64,000 nucleotides of DNA from Ascaris suum (Eukaryota; Nematoda; Chromadorea; Rhabditida; Ascarididae), in the NCBI GenBank assembly GCA_013433145.1, contig CM024190.1:7540120-7604119 (forward strand), read 5' to 3'. Made by a program: the position numbers and the translations under genes. Below, piece by piece: positions 27,952 through 40,623 of the stretch. How positions within the stretch are numbered: the first letter of the stretch is position 1; each line of letters opens with the position of its first letter. Under the pieces are notes generated by a model. It ran no database searches, was not told the origin of the DNA, and worked only from the letters and a program-made list of their open reading frames with translations.

Positions 27952-27971
27952 GGGGGGGGGGGGGGGGGGGG
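27952..27971 (+). repeat. G20 homopolymer
   Basis: Twenty consecutive G, flanked by further short G runs (GGTTGGGC before, AGG after). It could form G-quadruplexes, and its length is likely to vary or be misread. Confidence 0.9.
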
Positions 27972-28874
27972 AGGTGATTACTAATGACCAGAATGAGACC
28001 ATAAGAGGTATTTCGGGAAATAGAAAAACAGTAAAACAGTATATTCAAGGAGTCTAAGCGTGACTGACTATCGCGTAAATGCTTAAGGGAATCTCTGACA
28101 ACATACCCTTTAAAAATTACGAATATGATTCCTTTTCCGTTTCATCAATTTTTCTTAGTGTTTTTCTTGACCTACATCTTCAAGTAAAATAAAAACGTCA
28201 ATTAACACTACAAAAAAAACAGTTCATCTCATGTACGTGATTTTGATGCATTTCAGAAGCAAATAGCAATAAATCATTTTCAAGTCATATGTCTCTAAAT
28301 GATTCATTCTCTTTTTTTTTCCACAGTCATTTCTGTACAACTTCCGGTTGAGGAAATTTCGAGTGCTCTCAACGTCAAAGTATAGCATTCACTACATTTG
28401 CGAATATTTCCACTTCGAAAAATTTCATCTCATATATCGCGCAATTATTTCCGTCGGGCAAATGATGGGAGGTTTTTTTTTTTTTTTTTTGGTGAGAGGG
28501 CAATGAAAAATTAAAATTCAAAATAATCTGTTGTTTGAGTAGGTGTATTTGGAATACACCGCCCGAATGTCTGCTAAAACCGTTTCACATATTTGCGACG
28601 TTTTTTTTTTTTTTTTTTTTTTGAGGGAGCTGCATTTATTCATTTCATTTTCTAACCACTATGATGCTTCGCATTTTCAAATTATGGCGTCATATTTGCA
28701 ACATACTTCAAAGCGTTTGTCGGAAAGTATGTTCAAATCAGTCATTGTGAATATGATTGTCTAATGTTTTATCATTTCGTCATACAATTGCCGAAAGTAA
28801 TCGAACGTATCTGGATAAAAAATTCAGTTATATTGTTGAATGTTTATTTATTTATTTATTTATTTTTTTCTTAG

Positions 28875-28951
28875 GTGCGAATTTGAAGTGTGTCGTCGGC
28901 ATTAGTTCGTGGCGCCTGAATAAGGAAACCCGTTGCGCTTGCGACGAGGGG
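28875..28951 (+). other. 5' part of UBE2Q exon 1: leader or alternative N-terminus
   Basis: Between the acceptor TTTTTTTCTTAG and the chosen ATG lie 77 nt open in the same frame (ANLKCVVGISSWRLNKETRCACDEG). This may be untranslated leader after an SL trans-splice site or an internal exon, or it may encode extra N-terminal residues joined to an unseen upstream exon. Confidence 0.45.
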
Positions 28952-31900
28952 ATGGCGTGTCTTCAGAAATTGAGAGAAGACGTCGCAACTCTCGAATCGC
29001 TATTCCCAAAAAATCATGAACGATTCCAGGTTTGCTTTTTGTTTTTTTTTTTTTTTAAATTGCATTTGAATTGCTGAAAAGTTTCCATGAAATTGATCAA
29101 AATTCTATTTATTCGTTTTTTGGATTATAATTCTGTAACAGTTTTTTTTTTTTTGTTTGCAAATCCCTATAAAATATATGAGAGTGTAAATTTTAACTTA
29201 TAATACGATAAGATTATTGTCGCATACGACTTTAACAGGAATTTTTCCTCCCATTTCACGCTTTTTATGAAATTCAAATGGGATATTTCTATTTTTTTAT
29301 TCTTCGATTTCAATAACGCTTGAAAATTAAATCGACGAACAAAGTGCTCACTAATGAAGCGATTTAACAGCCATTTTATCGCAATCGGTTTTCATTAAGG
29401 CACTCAACTTGCTCATATTGAGCGCATAAATATATTCTATATTATCCTTTAGCATTTTTCAACTTTTCTCTATGATATGTTATATGTTTACGTCTCAAAC
29501 GAATACTTTAAATATAATATGAGAGTACAAATTTGTTATATTCATAGTCATATCACTTCTGGAAAGTCATCCAGAACCGAACTGCTTTCATTTTAATTGG
29601 AGTGCATGAATTTAGGTGAGTGCTTCAATAATAGCTGATTATTCCCACATACAAGCCAAACAGCAATCACGTGGATGCACCAAGCAATTCTTAGTCGCGT
29701 AACCGAGTCACCATTCGAAATAACTTCATGGGACCGTATCGATCTCCGTAGACGATACAGAAAATGCATAATTCATTATTAACTTGAAATACCATTCGAT
29801 AATCGGAAAATCTCCCTCCTATGAACCTATCTAAATCAAGCAAATTGTGTCGGAGAATTGAGTATTGGATCTTCCATGGTTATATCCGATTATTGGCATG
29901 TAATAGGAAGAGAGTTTGGCCAAGTGAATCCTCCTACACCTATCCTTCCGTCTTTCCTATGTCACCTGACGGTTGGAGGCTTTTAGTCAGACATTTCTGC
30001 GAAAGGGTTTTGCCATGACGAAATCTCTCTGTTCACTCATCGAAGTCATCAACCCTTCTGTCGAAAATCGTAGGTGTTGCAATACACCTTTCGATCAGCT
30101 GTTATTGTTAGATTAGAGTTTGTAAAAAATTCTACCTGTCTTCCCTCTTCTTCATAAGTTTCTGAGGTATTTCTATCCAAAATGTCGGCTATCCACATTA
30201 TCTATTAGGAAGGCCTTGAAAAAGATTTATTCTTTTGCAGTGTGAGTAGATTGAAAAGAGATCACAGCGATATTTTTTGAGCGTTTTTGCCAAACGTTGT
30301 GAAACGTGGAAAAAGTTCATTCAAACCAAAACGCTTTGGGCATAAAATGTTACCTTATAGAGTCGTAACAAGTTACGAAGTAATCGCTGAACTTTTTTTT
30401 GCGCATAGCTGAAATGTAAATGAGGAGCCAAGTTCGAGTGCAAGAAGTGCTTACAGCGATAGGTATTTAATTTTTAAGTTTTCCTTAAAACTGCTGAATT
30501 GGTTGCCTTATGAATCCTTGTGCTGGATTTAATTTCGGTGATTTTTTAAAAATTATTGAAAAATATTTTCGACGGCATCTATATTTGTGCTCATTTTCCA
30601 TCTATTTTCTGTTGTTTGGTATCATGATGGCAGTCACCTTTGAAACGTTACGAATCGACCCATATGTTTCATATCGAGGTCAGTGATGCCATCTCCTCGA
30701 GTAAAGCACCATAATCAGAAGGAGGTCAAGGAAATTTAATGTGGGCAAAACTGGCAGTTTTTTTTTTATATCTGGCGAAACAAAATGTAGCATCTAGGCG
30801 CAAAGGAAAAATCCTACGGAAATTTCTTTAATCTATATTTTACGGTCTTATTAAATAGATTGCAAGCGCATTGAATTTATTAAATTAGCTCATAATCGAT
30901 CACTGATCTAATCACTTCAACTGATGACTCTGCTAATAATATAAACTTAGGTGATTATAGCGAAGTGAATTAAGAAGTAAAGGGTAAGTTGTCATGGTGA
31001 AACCACAACGTAGGGGTGCGATAACTGAGGCACAGAAAAGTTCCATACCTGAGCGTTTACGTTTTTATATCTAGTCGTAGATGGGCTTCGTCAACTATTG
31101 AGACCTAATTATTAAAGGTATATGAAGCGGTTAGGTTTTAAGGTACTGCTTAAATACTGAATCACGAAACTTTCGAATGGGACTGTGTTATGAATCATTT
31201 GAAAAGGCGTAAAAAGGTGCATGAAAAAAGAAAGGTATGATCTGTTGTCACATTCCGATGAAATAAGATTCGCCGTGTGATATCGTTCATGAAAAATCAA
31301 AGATTGATGGTAGAGCATTCAACGAATTAAACGAACCTTCAAAGGAATTCGTTTTATTTATTACTGAGGAAAGCATTAAAATGTTCATAGAATAAGATAT
31401 AACCAAAAATCGCCTAACTTCCTTTTTTTAAAGTAATACCTTCAGAAAAAAAGTATGCTCGGATCAGCAGCATAGCGAATTTTTCATTGATAGGAAGTAC
31501 ATTAGAAAAAAAAACGACAATTTCTCATGAATTTAAACATAGTGTAGAAGTATTTTATGATATGATCAACGGATGTGGAAAAAATATGAAGCGATGAAGC
31601 TTCCGGTCAAATCTGCCATCCTTTTGCTATCACGCTAGCGTAATGAGCCAAACCGTTTGAGAACGATTACTATTCTCTATGGATGAGTCATAGTTCCACA
31701 AAAAGCTGTAAAAACTAAAGGTTTTTACAGCTTCTTATGGAACTATGACTCATCCATAGAGAATTTGCATAAATGCTTATCACTAAAAAATATGTTCGCC
31801 ATTTAACGAGCCGTATTTTTTTCTTGGACGCGGTAAAAGATTGCGCTCAGATAGGCGTTATTTTGCGCCCTTCTCTGGTTTTTCAAACGATTTTTGCTTG

Positions 31901-34900
31901 AGGTTTATTTGAAAATTTCTTTATTGAATTTCATTTAGTAATTGTAATGTTGGATTCATTTCATATTTTCCTTCGATTGTGAGCAGTTTTTTATGTTCAC
32001 TTCTCGTGATATCAGAGGGATAGAAGAACGCTCCATTAAGTAACTTCAGTGACTATTCTAGTTGCATCTATGCGCTCATATCAAAACGAGGATTAGTATA
32101 AACGGATGAATTTTGTTCACTTAGTTCGCATGTGTATTCAATGGAGCGGCGGAGTTCTTTTTCCATCGTGATCAGAAATCATTTTTCAGAAAATAGTGGA
32201 TTACCTTAAATAGGCCATATAATGGCGAAATTTTTTTTTTTTAAAAAGTAATAAAATTTGCACGATTTTTTTCGCTTCAAATTGAGGTTCGTTACGTTGA
32301 AAAAAAAATTGTTATAGTAAATGTTTGTTTAATGACTTGACTATGCATTACATTTGAGCAATATGCCAAATAGGTTTTAATGGTATTTTGTTTTTAACTC
32401 ATCGAAGGAAGCAACTTTGATACTTATCCTTTAGGAATGAATATTTGCCTCTCTGAAAATTTGCACGTTAAATTAGTTTTATTTGAAAAAATGCCAGTGG
32501 GCGCGAGAGAGGTTTGTGCGCGATGAGAGTCCCCTTGTCCTTATCTCTTCCAGTTGCGGATGAAGTAGCGAGGTTCAGTTGTAACTTAAGGCTATGCTCA
32601 CAACTGAGTAATTCTTTGATTCTCAGGTGGTGTCGGCGTCAGTCGACGAAGTTACCGTGAGGTTCATCAGTCCACAGGGAAGATCGATCGTCGTGACTGC
32701 TAACATTCTGGTGCGTAATTTTTTGTTTTGTGTTTCATAGAAAAGCGTTTATGTTCGATCGCAACGTCGATTAAAAGATTTGCGCTTGCAGTGAATTAAT
32801 TTTTACGAGCACCATTAGGTTATTTAAAATTGTTTACTTCTTGTAACCTCGTGCAAACAACCTGAGTTTTCTGTTCATTAACTTTGCCTCATTCAAAAGT
32901 CGTCACTCATTCAGTAGTTGATCTAGGTGATATCAATACAGCACAGTTCATGCTGAATTATGGGGAGATTTACCTGAAGTAATTAGTTGACATGTTTTAT
33001 ATTTGAAAGTCATGTAGGCTCTACGTAATCTGTGAGGAGTCGCCATTGACAGCGGTTTGAAATCACTGTTTTAGTGTATTATCCTGCAACAGTTTCGTTT
33101 TGCCTTGTTGTCTTTCATTGCCGTTTGATACCGGTAGAATTCACCTTTGCGGTGTTACCAAGGTTTGTGTTATCGGCGGTCCAGCTCTAACCGTGGATAT
33201 TTAAGCCACCTAATTTATAGCTTATTGAAGGAAGTTGTGCATCATTGGCAGTGTTTAGGAGAACTATCCTCGCGTAGCACCAATATGGTTCAGCGAATGT
33301 GAAGACTCAATTGTGACAACCATATTGGAATCATTGACTGAAGCCGAACCGCCATGTTACATCCTTCAGCAGATGCATGAGCTTGTCTCCCGTCTGTGCA
33401 ATTACTACAGTGTTACCATTCCCGCGGAGCTGCCATCGATTGGCCCAGTGAGTCGACTCATCACTTCCTGTTTTGCATATATTTACCTCTCTCGTTGTGC
33501 CAATTTTTTTGCCATGTTCATTGCTGCAAACATTTGTAAGCGGGTATGATTTAGTTTCGTTTTAAACATAGGATAGTGTTTCCGTTTAGGTTGAGAGAGG
33601 ATAGTGCTTGATATTTCCGTTTAGAAAAAGGCGAACGCGAACGGGCAGAATGTACTACTAGAAGATATGGTTGTTATGGTTCATCGCAAAAATCATACAT
33701 ATAAACAGGAGATATTTCTTTTCTTTTCACTTTTCAACAGTCGTTGTTTATCAAAACATGTTCTATCAGTTTCCGCTAAATTAACTTCCATTCACTTCTA
33801 GAAGTCTTCAACAAATCGCCAAGGAACGTATCCTGTCGATAATTTCGTTATTTAATAATCTATAGTTGGACTCTTTTACAATTACTTATTACTTTTTATA
33901 TGTATTTCCTTTTGCATTCAATTATTATTTTGATTGCTAGATTTGTGTGGAATTCGATCTCTTCCTTCTGTTGTTTTATCGCAGTTGATAGTGTTCATTT
34001 AGTTGGGCAGATTTTGTGTTCTACTTACAGTCGACAGCATCGTGCTGAATTTTTTCTAACATTTTATTCCTGTTGTTTTTATCCATAATTTCGTTTGTTT
34101 CAGCCGGCGGATGAATTAGATGAAGGAATGGAAAGTGATGAAGAGCTTATTGAAATGGAAGAAGAGCCACGTAGAGATTCAGCCGATGACGAGGTTTGTT
34201 GCATTGTTTTTTGTTTTTTGTTTTTTTTGAAAGTTGGGGAGGGGGAGGGGGAAGAGATAATTCTTGCCAATAGAGGTTCACTTGATGCTTTTTCATAGAA
34301 GTATACCTAGTACTGTGCGTAATCCATTTCAAGAGACAGTGTTCGTATAAATTTGTTCACTCAACGCATTGTGATTAGTTTTTATAATATGATATTTGTA
34401 GTGATTAATAGTATGAATGATCTGTAAGAGTATGAACCATTTTGGTACCTATATGCAAATAAAGCACTTTCTTTTTACCAATATTATGGCTGCAATCTGA
34501 GAGTGGATAATTTACATGGTTCATTAATGAGCCTTCCTCTCTATATCATTATGCTATGTTCATATCTCTGAAATTTTCATGTGTTGAATTTTTCTTGAGT
34601 AAAGGTGTGCATTTCTATTGTTATTATCGTACTTTTGCAGCAATTTGCATTCTACGAAACAATGAGACGAGGAGGTTAGAGAGAAGAGGATAAAAATTGC
34701 CAGAAATAGGAAGATGTGAGAATTGGAAGCTAACAATTTAGACTTACTGAACTGTTTTCATGTTTCATGCACTTGCATGTAGCATGCTTAGTTTCTAAGT
34801 ATTTATTTCGTTTATTGACAAAATCCAGTTGAAATTATCGTCCAAAACATTTCGACACTGCAGAGAAGGGGACAGGACTTAAGGAATTTGGACCTTATAA

Positions 34901-37900
34901 AAATTAGCATGAAATTTTTTAAAAAGAAAATCCAATATTTGAGGGAGGGAGGGAAGAGGATTGAAAGGATGAGCGGAAAAGTTTATTGTACGGGGAACAG
35001 TTGAAGCTACATCTCTTGTTGAAGTTTTGTATGCGACAAAGCATTTACGTCAGTTAAGTGCTGATAAGAGAATAGTGAAAGTTTATTAGATAATTAACTT
35101 TACGACCGCTACATCTGCATCCAAGCTGCATTGGCGAAACTTTATGTCACCTTAGCCAGATGATAGATCTCGTATAATGAAGCAAATAAGTTGCAACCAG
35201 CATCTTTAGCTGTGGTGATTATATAATATTTCAACAGAGACAGAGTTATTCATGCGATTTTTCAAAGGTTCTTTTAACGAATGAAATTCCCTAACGAGCA
35301 CTTGCGTGTTGCGCTTGCTTTTTTTTTTTTTTTTTTGCAGTGCAGCGCGTCTATATCTTAAAGAGCGTATCGATGACAAAAGTTGTTTGTCGTGAATGGT
35401 GACGGACTATAAATTAACCGAAGTTGGCCGTAAATTAATTTAGGGAGTATCGGATGAAGGCCGAGCTGTACTGGCAAGGCTGAACCATGCACAGAGGGAG
35501 CAGCACCTTACGGGTACGGTGGCAGGTTCGGTAACTGCCACGGACCGACTTATGAAAGAGCTTAAAGATATTTATCGCTCGGAGCATTACAAAAAAGGTT
35601 TGTTTCCTCAGTCTTCCGTTTAATATGTCCAAGTTTATTGTTGTATTTGGCTGGGTTTTCCATCCTCGATAATGATGCTTCGAAGGTAACGCTGGTACCT
35701 TATTTTCAGGTGTGTATTCAATTGAACTCGTAAAGGACAGCCTATACGAATGGCACGTGAAGCTGAAAAAGTGAGTTATTTGATCACCGTCTTTAAAAAA
35801 AGGAAGATGCAAGTATTAGAAGATGCCATCTGACATTTGCGCTGTGCCACACACTAAGAAGACACAGAAGGATTATTTTTCGTTACTGTTAATATATTGC
35901 AGCTTTATTAAAAGTGGAATGTTGGGGGCGTTTGTGCAAATCAGATGGGCATTCGATTGAAGGCGAAAAATGATTGTTGGATGAGTGGAGACTTGATACG
36001 AATAGGTAGATGATTTAGGGAAGTTGAAGGAGAATGGCAATCTTATTGGTTAGAAGTGGCGCTGTTCTTTTGTAAGGATGCTGTGTGTGGTAAGTAAATA
36101 GTTTTAGGGTCGATCCGGACAGCTGTCTGGCGGCGGATATGATAACGATGATGAGGCACGAAAAGCAGGACTACCTCCTTTTCCATTTCGTCTTCAAGGA
36201 CACCTTCCCGTTTGTTTTTCTTTCATTTAAAAAAATTTTTGCTTTTTTTTTGCCAGAAAAGGAGTTGAAATCCATCAAAAGACCTCTCGCACCTTAAAAA
36301 GCCTTTGAATAGGGAGATGGAGATTCCTTCAAAATATAATGCTTCCAAAGTTCGCTATGAAGGCGCCATATTTATGAACCGTTATGGGATGGCGTAACAT
36401 TGGCATTTATGAGTTTGTATAGACTGTCGTATTCTTGCTATATTTGGACGCATTCCGTGGCTAGATAGGCTAACTAGCACGAGCGACCATTGATAATTCG
36501 CTTACAGTTGCAATTTCTTGTCGCGGGCGGGCCAATATGGCAATAAAATTGTTTAACAAATGGAGGCAAAAATTTTAAGCTCAGTTGTTATGCGTCTTTT
36601 ATTCGGAAGGAGAGGTCAGGTCGATCCGCTGTTCTTTCTTGTGCGTAACTCGAAAAAATGATCTTTAAGTATGGTTGAGTGATTCAAGTGTGATAATGGA
36701 AGGATTGATTAATGTTGGATGGCACGACTTTTCCAGTTTTTTTAAATAGGAGAATGCAGCAAGGCATCTATTTTTTGCATTTTTTTACCAGGAACTCGAG
36801 ATTTAGCTTTGTACCTTCGCCCGACTGTTCAGGTCATGAAGACTAGCACCCTTTTAGCTTGGAAATTCTGAATAGGCTACACTTTAACAGCAATCCTTAA
36901 TTGATGTAAGTATAGTTTTGAGCCGCCGTTTGTTCGCTTGGTATCTCCGACAATCTCGAATGGATTTGTGTTGGGTGGCGGCGCAATTTGCATGGAGCTG
37001 CTGACAAAACAGGGCTGGACAAGTGCCTATAGCGTCGAATCGCTGATTCTACAAATTGCCGCAACTCTGGTCAAGGGCAAGGTATTCGATTATGTTGGTC
37101 ATAATCACGTAGCATTTGCAAATCGAAGTGAGAAAAACTAGGAGGAAGAGTGGTTGCAAAAGGAATTCATAATCAAGGTGTTACCTTAGGTGTTTAATCG
37201 GTCAGTGACAATTCTACGTCAACCTTGTGCCGAATATGTTGCTTAACTCGCAGTCAGTAAATTTTTCATTCTCGAAACAGCGACCTTCAGGTCGACGTAT
37301 TGATTGAGAAGTTTCTCCCTGTAGTATTTTGCGTGCAAATCTTATACGGGATGTGGGAGAAGAGAGTTGTGTTGGTGCTATGGAAAAATCTATATTGTCT
37401 AAGAATAAGGGATTTAATTTCGGATCTGGAGTTTGAGTATTTCTTTCAAGATGATAAATATTTACATCATGAAAGTAGGGGTGAATTGAGCCATTTTGCA
37501 TTTAGTGGAGTAATCGGAAGACAGTCTGAAATCTTTTTTAATTATTTATGCCGAGGGACGAGAGTGTAAGATGACCATCCTTCATCCACTGTCTATAGTT
37601 AGGCTATTAAACAAAGCTGAATGGGTAGGAAAGCGATGGACAAATTTTCATACAAAGAAAGAAGAGAAATTCCACAAGACGGAAGAAACCATTTTTCAAT
37701 TCTCTCAGGTACGTGTTGTTTGAGAAGTAACTTTGTGACTTTGGAACTAAGAGAAACATAGTGGCCGTTTTTTTTCCATTTAAGTTTAACAGTCGTAAAA
37801 TTCGTTTTTGTATAGTCGTCATTTAAAAAAGAAGAATAGAAAATCCTTTTTTAATTCTTCAGCGTAAAATAATGTGATTATGACTCCAGTGATCATTGCA

Positions 37901-38044
37901 AATAAGACTGTAAATGTTTAGGCTCGTATCCAGTTCGATGTTAAAGGCCAGTATAGTATGGTGAAAGCTCAACAGTCGTTCAGTTCACTGGTACAGATTC
38001 ATGCAAAATCAGGTTGGTACACACCACCAAAGGAGGACGGTTAA
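28952..38044 (+). CDS. ubc-25: UBE2Q-family ubiquitin-conjugating enzyme E2 (C. elegans UBC-25 type), nine exons
   Basis: E2 enzymes accept ubiquitin as a thioester and pass it to substrates. Exons are 28952-29029 (coding part; acceptor at 28874), 32627-32710, 33259-33447, 34104-34193, 35444-35597, 35710-35770, 36108-36209, 36916-37081 and 37922-38044. Every junction has GT/AG and keeps frame, giving 348 residues; human UBE2Q2 is about 375. Residues 1 to about 117 form the RWD-like N-terminal domain ([20 protein letters not shown]). An acidic linker follows ([19 protein letters not shown]), then the UBC fold ([36 protein letters not shown], ending [10 protein letters not shown]). The catalytic Cys is residue 278 in [15 protein letters not shown]. 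As is typical of UBE2Q, no HPN tripeptide precedes it. The ATG has a good context (GGGGATGG), but the frame stays open upstream to the acceptor, so a longer N-terminus or a trans-spliced 5' end is possible. Confidence 0.93.
31672..31764. repeat. 93-bp near-perfect inverted repeat (hairpin)
   Basis: Two 44-bp arms (31672-31715 and 31721-31764) match as reverse complements at 42 of 44 positions with a 5-nt loop. It lies in the first long intron of the UBE2Q homologue. It could be a small foldback (MITE-like) element, a structured RNA, or an assembly foldback. Confidence 0.9.
36916..37081 (+). CDS. ubc-25: UBE2Q homologue exon 8: active-site exon
   Basis: Acceptor GTATAG and donor CAAG|GTATTC. 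It carries the catalytic cysteine codon (TGC, 36989-36991) in [15 protein letters not shown], then [20 protein letters not shown], which is nearly invariant in UBE2Q proteins. A second AG seven bases further in (TTTTGAG|CCG) would lose FE and break the phase with exon 7, so the upstream acceptor is preferred. Confidence 0.93.
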
Positions 38045-40623
38045 CTATTTATTCTATCGGTAGAGACGATCGACTTTAAAAAAACGCTCATATTGTCCTT
38101 TTACGTCACTCTTTACGTCGCTCTGTCCTTTGTTCTCTGTATATGGCTCTTGTTAAGTTTCATTAATTCTTTGCTATGAATTTATTTCAGTTGTTTTTTT
38201 TTTTTTTTTTTTTTTGCAAAATGTTTGCATTCGATGAGTGTTTGATCATTCGTTTATTCAGTGTGTGAGGGTTTGCATTTTTTTGCAATCCTCCGATATT
38301 GTTTCACGTATTTGCTTCATATTGGGATGCGTTGTGAATAAGGGGATCGTAAGTGCTTACATTACTCTTTTTTCTCATTATTGGATTAGAAGATCACCAT
38401 CTAAGAGAGCTAGTCAATGCCCTTATGTCAACTGGTTAGTCTGATGTATATCTCCTTAAATGTAGGGCCAAGAGGGGGTCGAGTCGACTTTTCTTGATAG
38501 AAGATTTCCGGCTAGTGCGTATGTCTGGAAAAGAGACTAATTATTACGTTTTCAACGCTTTCTGCTATTCGTTTCTTTACTAATTTTCTCCTTTTTTTGT
38601 TCACGCACTGTTCTTTCATATTTCAACTGCGATGTGCATTTTTTTTTTTTGAAAAGTTTTATTGGCCTTTAAATATGACACATCGCCATAAAGCCATCCA
38701 TTCTATTCATTCAACTTGAGTAGTGATGCATCCGTTTCATTTCGAAAAGCTGCTCATTTCTCGAGAAGGGGGAAAAAGTGGATTATCGTCGTCGAAATGG
38801 GCGCCCTAACTTATCATGCCTCTTGTATCCTAGGGCAGTATGGGAAATATTTCATTAGTTAATCGCTTTTAAGACAGTCGTTCATATTTAAAGTACAGCG
38901 ATTCGATGGCATATTTAAGTTGGCGTTGTGCGTATGGTAAGGACAAGAGTTATCGCTGATGAATGGATGCAGTATAAATCAAAAACAACACTGAATCTTG
39001 CGCTGTTTTTCTGTGGTCGGAAAATTAGTTGAAATTTCTATTTTATATTTGGTCTTCCGTTTTAATTTGATAAAAAATCATTTCATTCACTTTTGTAGTT
39101 TTCTCATTTTCGCATCTTGTTTTTTTTTCTTTTATTTCAATTCATCTGCTTGCGGAATATTTCTCCGACCATTCTCTTATATTAATTACATCCAAGCGTT
39201 TCTCTGCTTTTCATATTAGATTATAGATAGTCTCCAGGTGTTTTTGATCAACTTTCTCAATGCCTATGTATGTTGATGCACTGAGATGTCGTTTTTCGAT
39301 TTTCTCTTTTCGTGGATGAAGATATGTGTCGTGATGTATTTGCACCCATCATATATGCTATAAACCTTATTGTTAGCATAGGCGATAAAGCACTGTTTTG
39401 TAAAAAATCTTACCCTTTATTTCGATTAGACCCTTCCTTCTGTTTTATCAAAGATTTCAGCAAAATTTCCCAACAAGCGAAAAGGAATTTCATCAGCTCA
39501 AAATCATGCAAGTTTCATACCAACACTCAGGTTTTGGCATTCCTATCTTTGTCATTGACAGCAAGCAAAAAAGGGTTTGATGATCATTTAAGAAATTACC
39601 CCTCTCAGAAAATTTATTTCAGCATTCTAAGGCGGAAAAACATGCAAAAAATTATGTGAGCACGAACAACGAGAAGAAACGTTTGCGAAGTAACCATCGA
39701 TCGGGTTGGATAGATACATTCAGTGTGTAAGGGCGAACAGCTGTAGTGTGAAGATCTGAAAGAACAGCATGTTTAAGATTTTTAGAAGTGAATGGATGAC
39801 GTCGATAGGAAGCGTGTTCTAGATTTGTACAGCAAGAGACTGGGGGGCTGTGCAAAATATTTTTCGTGCTGTAACATTTGCAACGGTCAGATCCTCTCTG
39901 ACTGCAGGTTAAAGATTTCTCACCAGTTGGTGAACTTGGCCGGTATGGGCGGCGGCAAACCATGCGGAAAGGATCCCTCACAATGAGTAATACAAGAACG
40001 CCAATGTGTACAGAACGCGTTTCCACGGAATAAGTGACAAGATTTTATTGGGAACAATGAAATAACAAGAATAAAATATATGAAACAAAACAAACGAAAC
40101 AATTAAAGGTAACTGCGACACGATAATGAAAGCGATAGCAAGCTTCTTCCTTTTTAGCATAAACCACAGTAACCTGTGATCATATAAAAACAAAGCATTG
40201 TTTTTACATTGCAGTATTCTCGACGTACGACACAAACAAATTTTACGATCCCAAGAATACCACTTAATAGCGATGGCCACCATCTAAGAAAAAGCTGCAG
40301 TCTCGTAAATGATTCAACATATCACATCTCAAATTCATCGCCTACATAGTGTATTCTTAGATCGGGATCGGGACAACGGTGTGATTAAATTTATGGCTGA
40401 AGGAGCGCACAGCGTCGGACCGTTTCTAGTTGTGGTTGAGGGGGCACATAACCAGCGTCAAAGTAGAGTACAGGACGCTGCAATCCTTATGTGGCCAACA
40501 ATGCAATGATCTGATGATGAGTGCATCCAGATTCCTGCCCCTTCCTCTCCCCTCCAATTTAAGGTCGGCCCTTCAATCTCTCCTGACTGACTTTTGAGTT
40601 GGATATATACGACCGATCGGTAC
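38045..40623. other. Convergent intergenic region between UBE2Q and Peter Pan homologues
   Basis: 3' flanks of both genes. It contains poly-T runs (38192-38215, 38640-38650) and short open frames without family resemblance. The only candidate gene-end signal I can point to is AATAAA on the minus strand at 40044-40049. Confidence 0.4.
40044..40049 (-). terminator. Candidate polyadenylation signal of the Peter Pan homologue
   Basis: AATAAA read on the minus strand, 575 nt past the stop codon at 40624-40626. Positional inference only. Confidence 0.3.

Larger units (their letters stand above)
19815..28874. other. Intergenic region between the unknown gene and the UBE2Q homologue
   Basis: Mostly AT-rich and without recognised exons. 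GC-richer islands at 22930-23280, 23440-23560 and 26760-26880 could be promoter or 5' leader sequence of the UBE2Q gene. The island at 23120 has a 60-codon open frame that I could not connect to any family. It also holds a 31-bp minisatellite (25739), a TA tract (26554) and a G run (27952). Confidence 0.4.

Noticed and set aside
39792..39986. 64-codon cysteine-containing plus-strand frame
   Set aside because: No family resemblance, no splice context linking it to UBE2Q, and it lies in the 3' flank between convergent genes.
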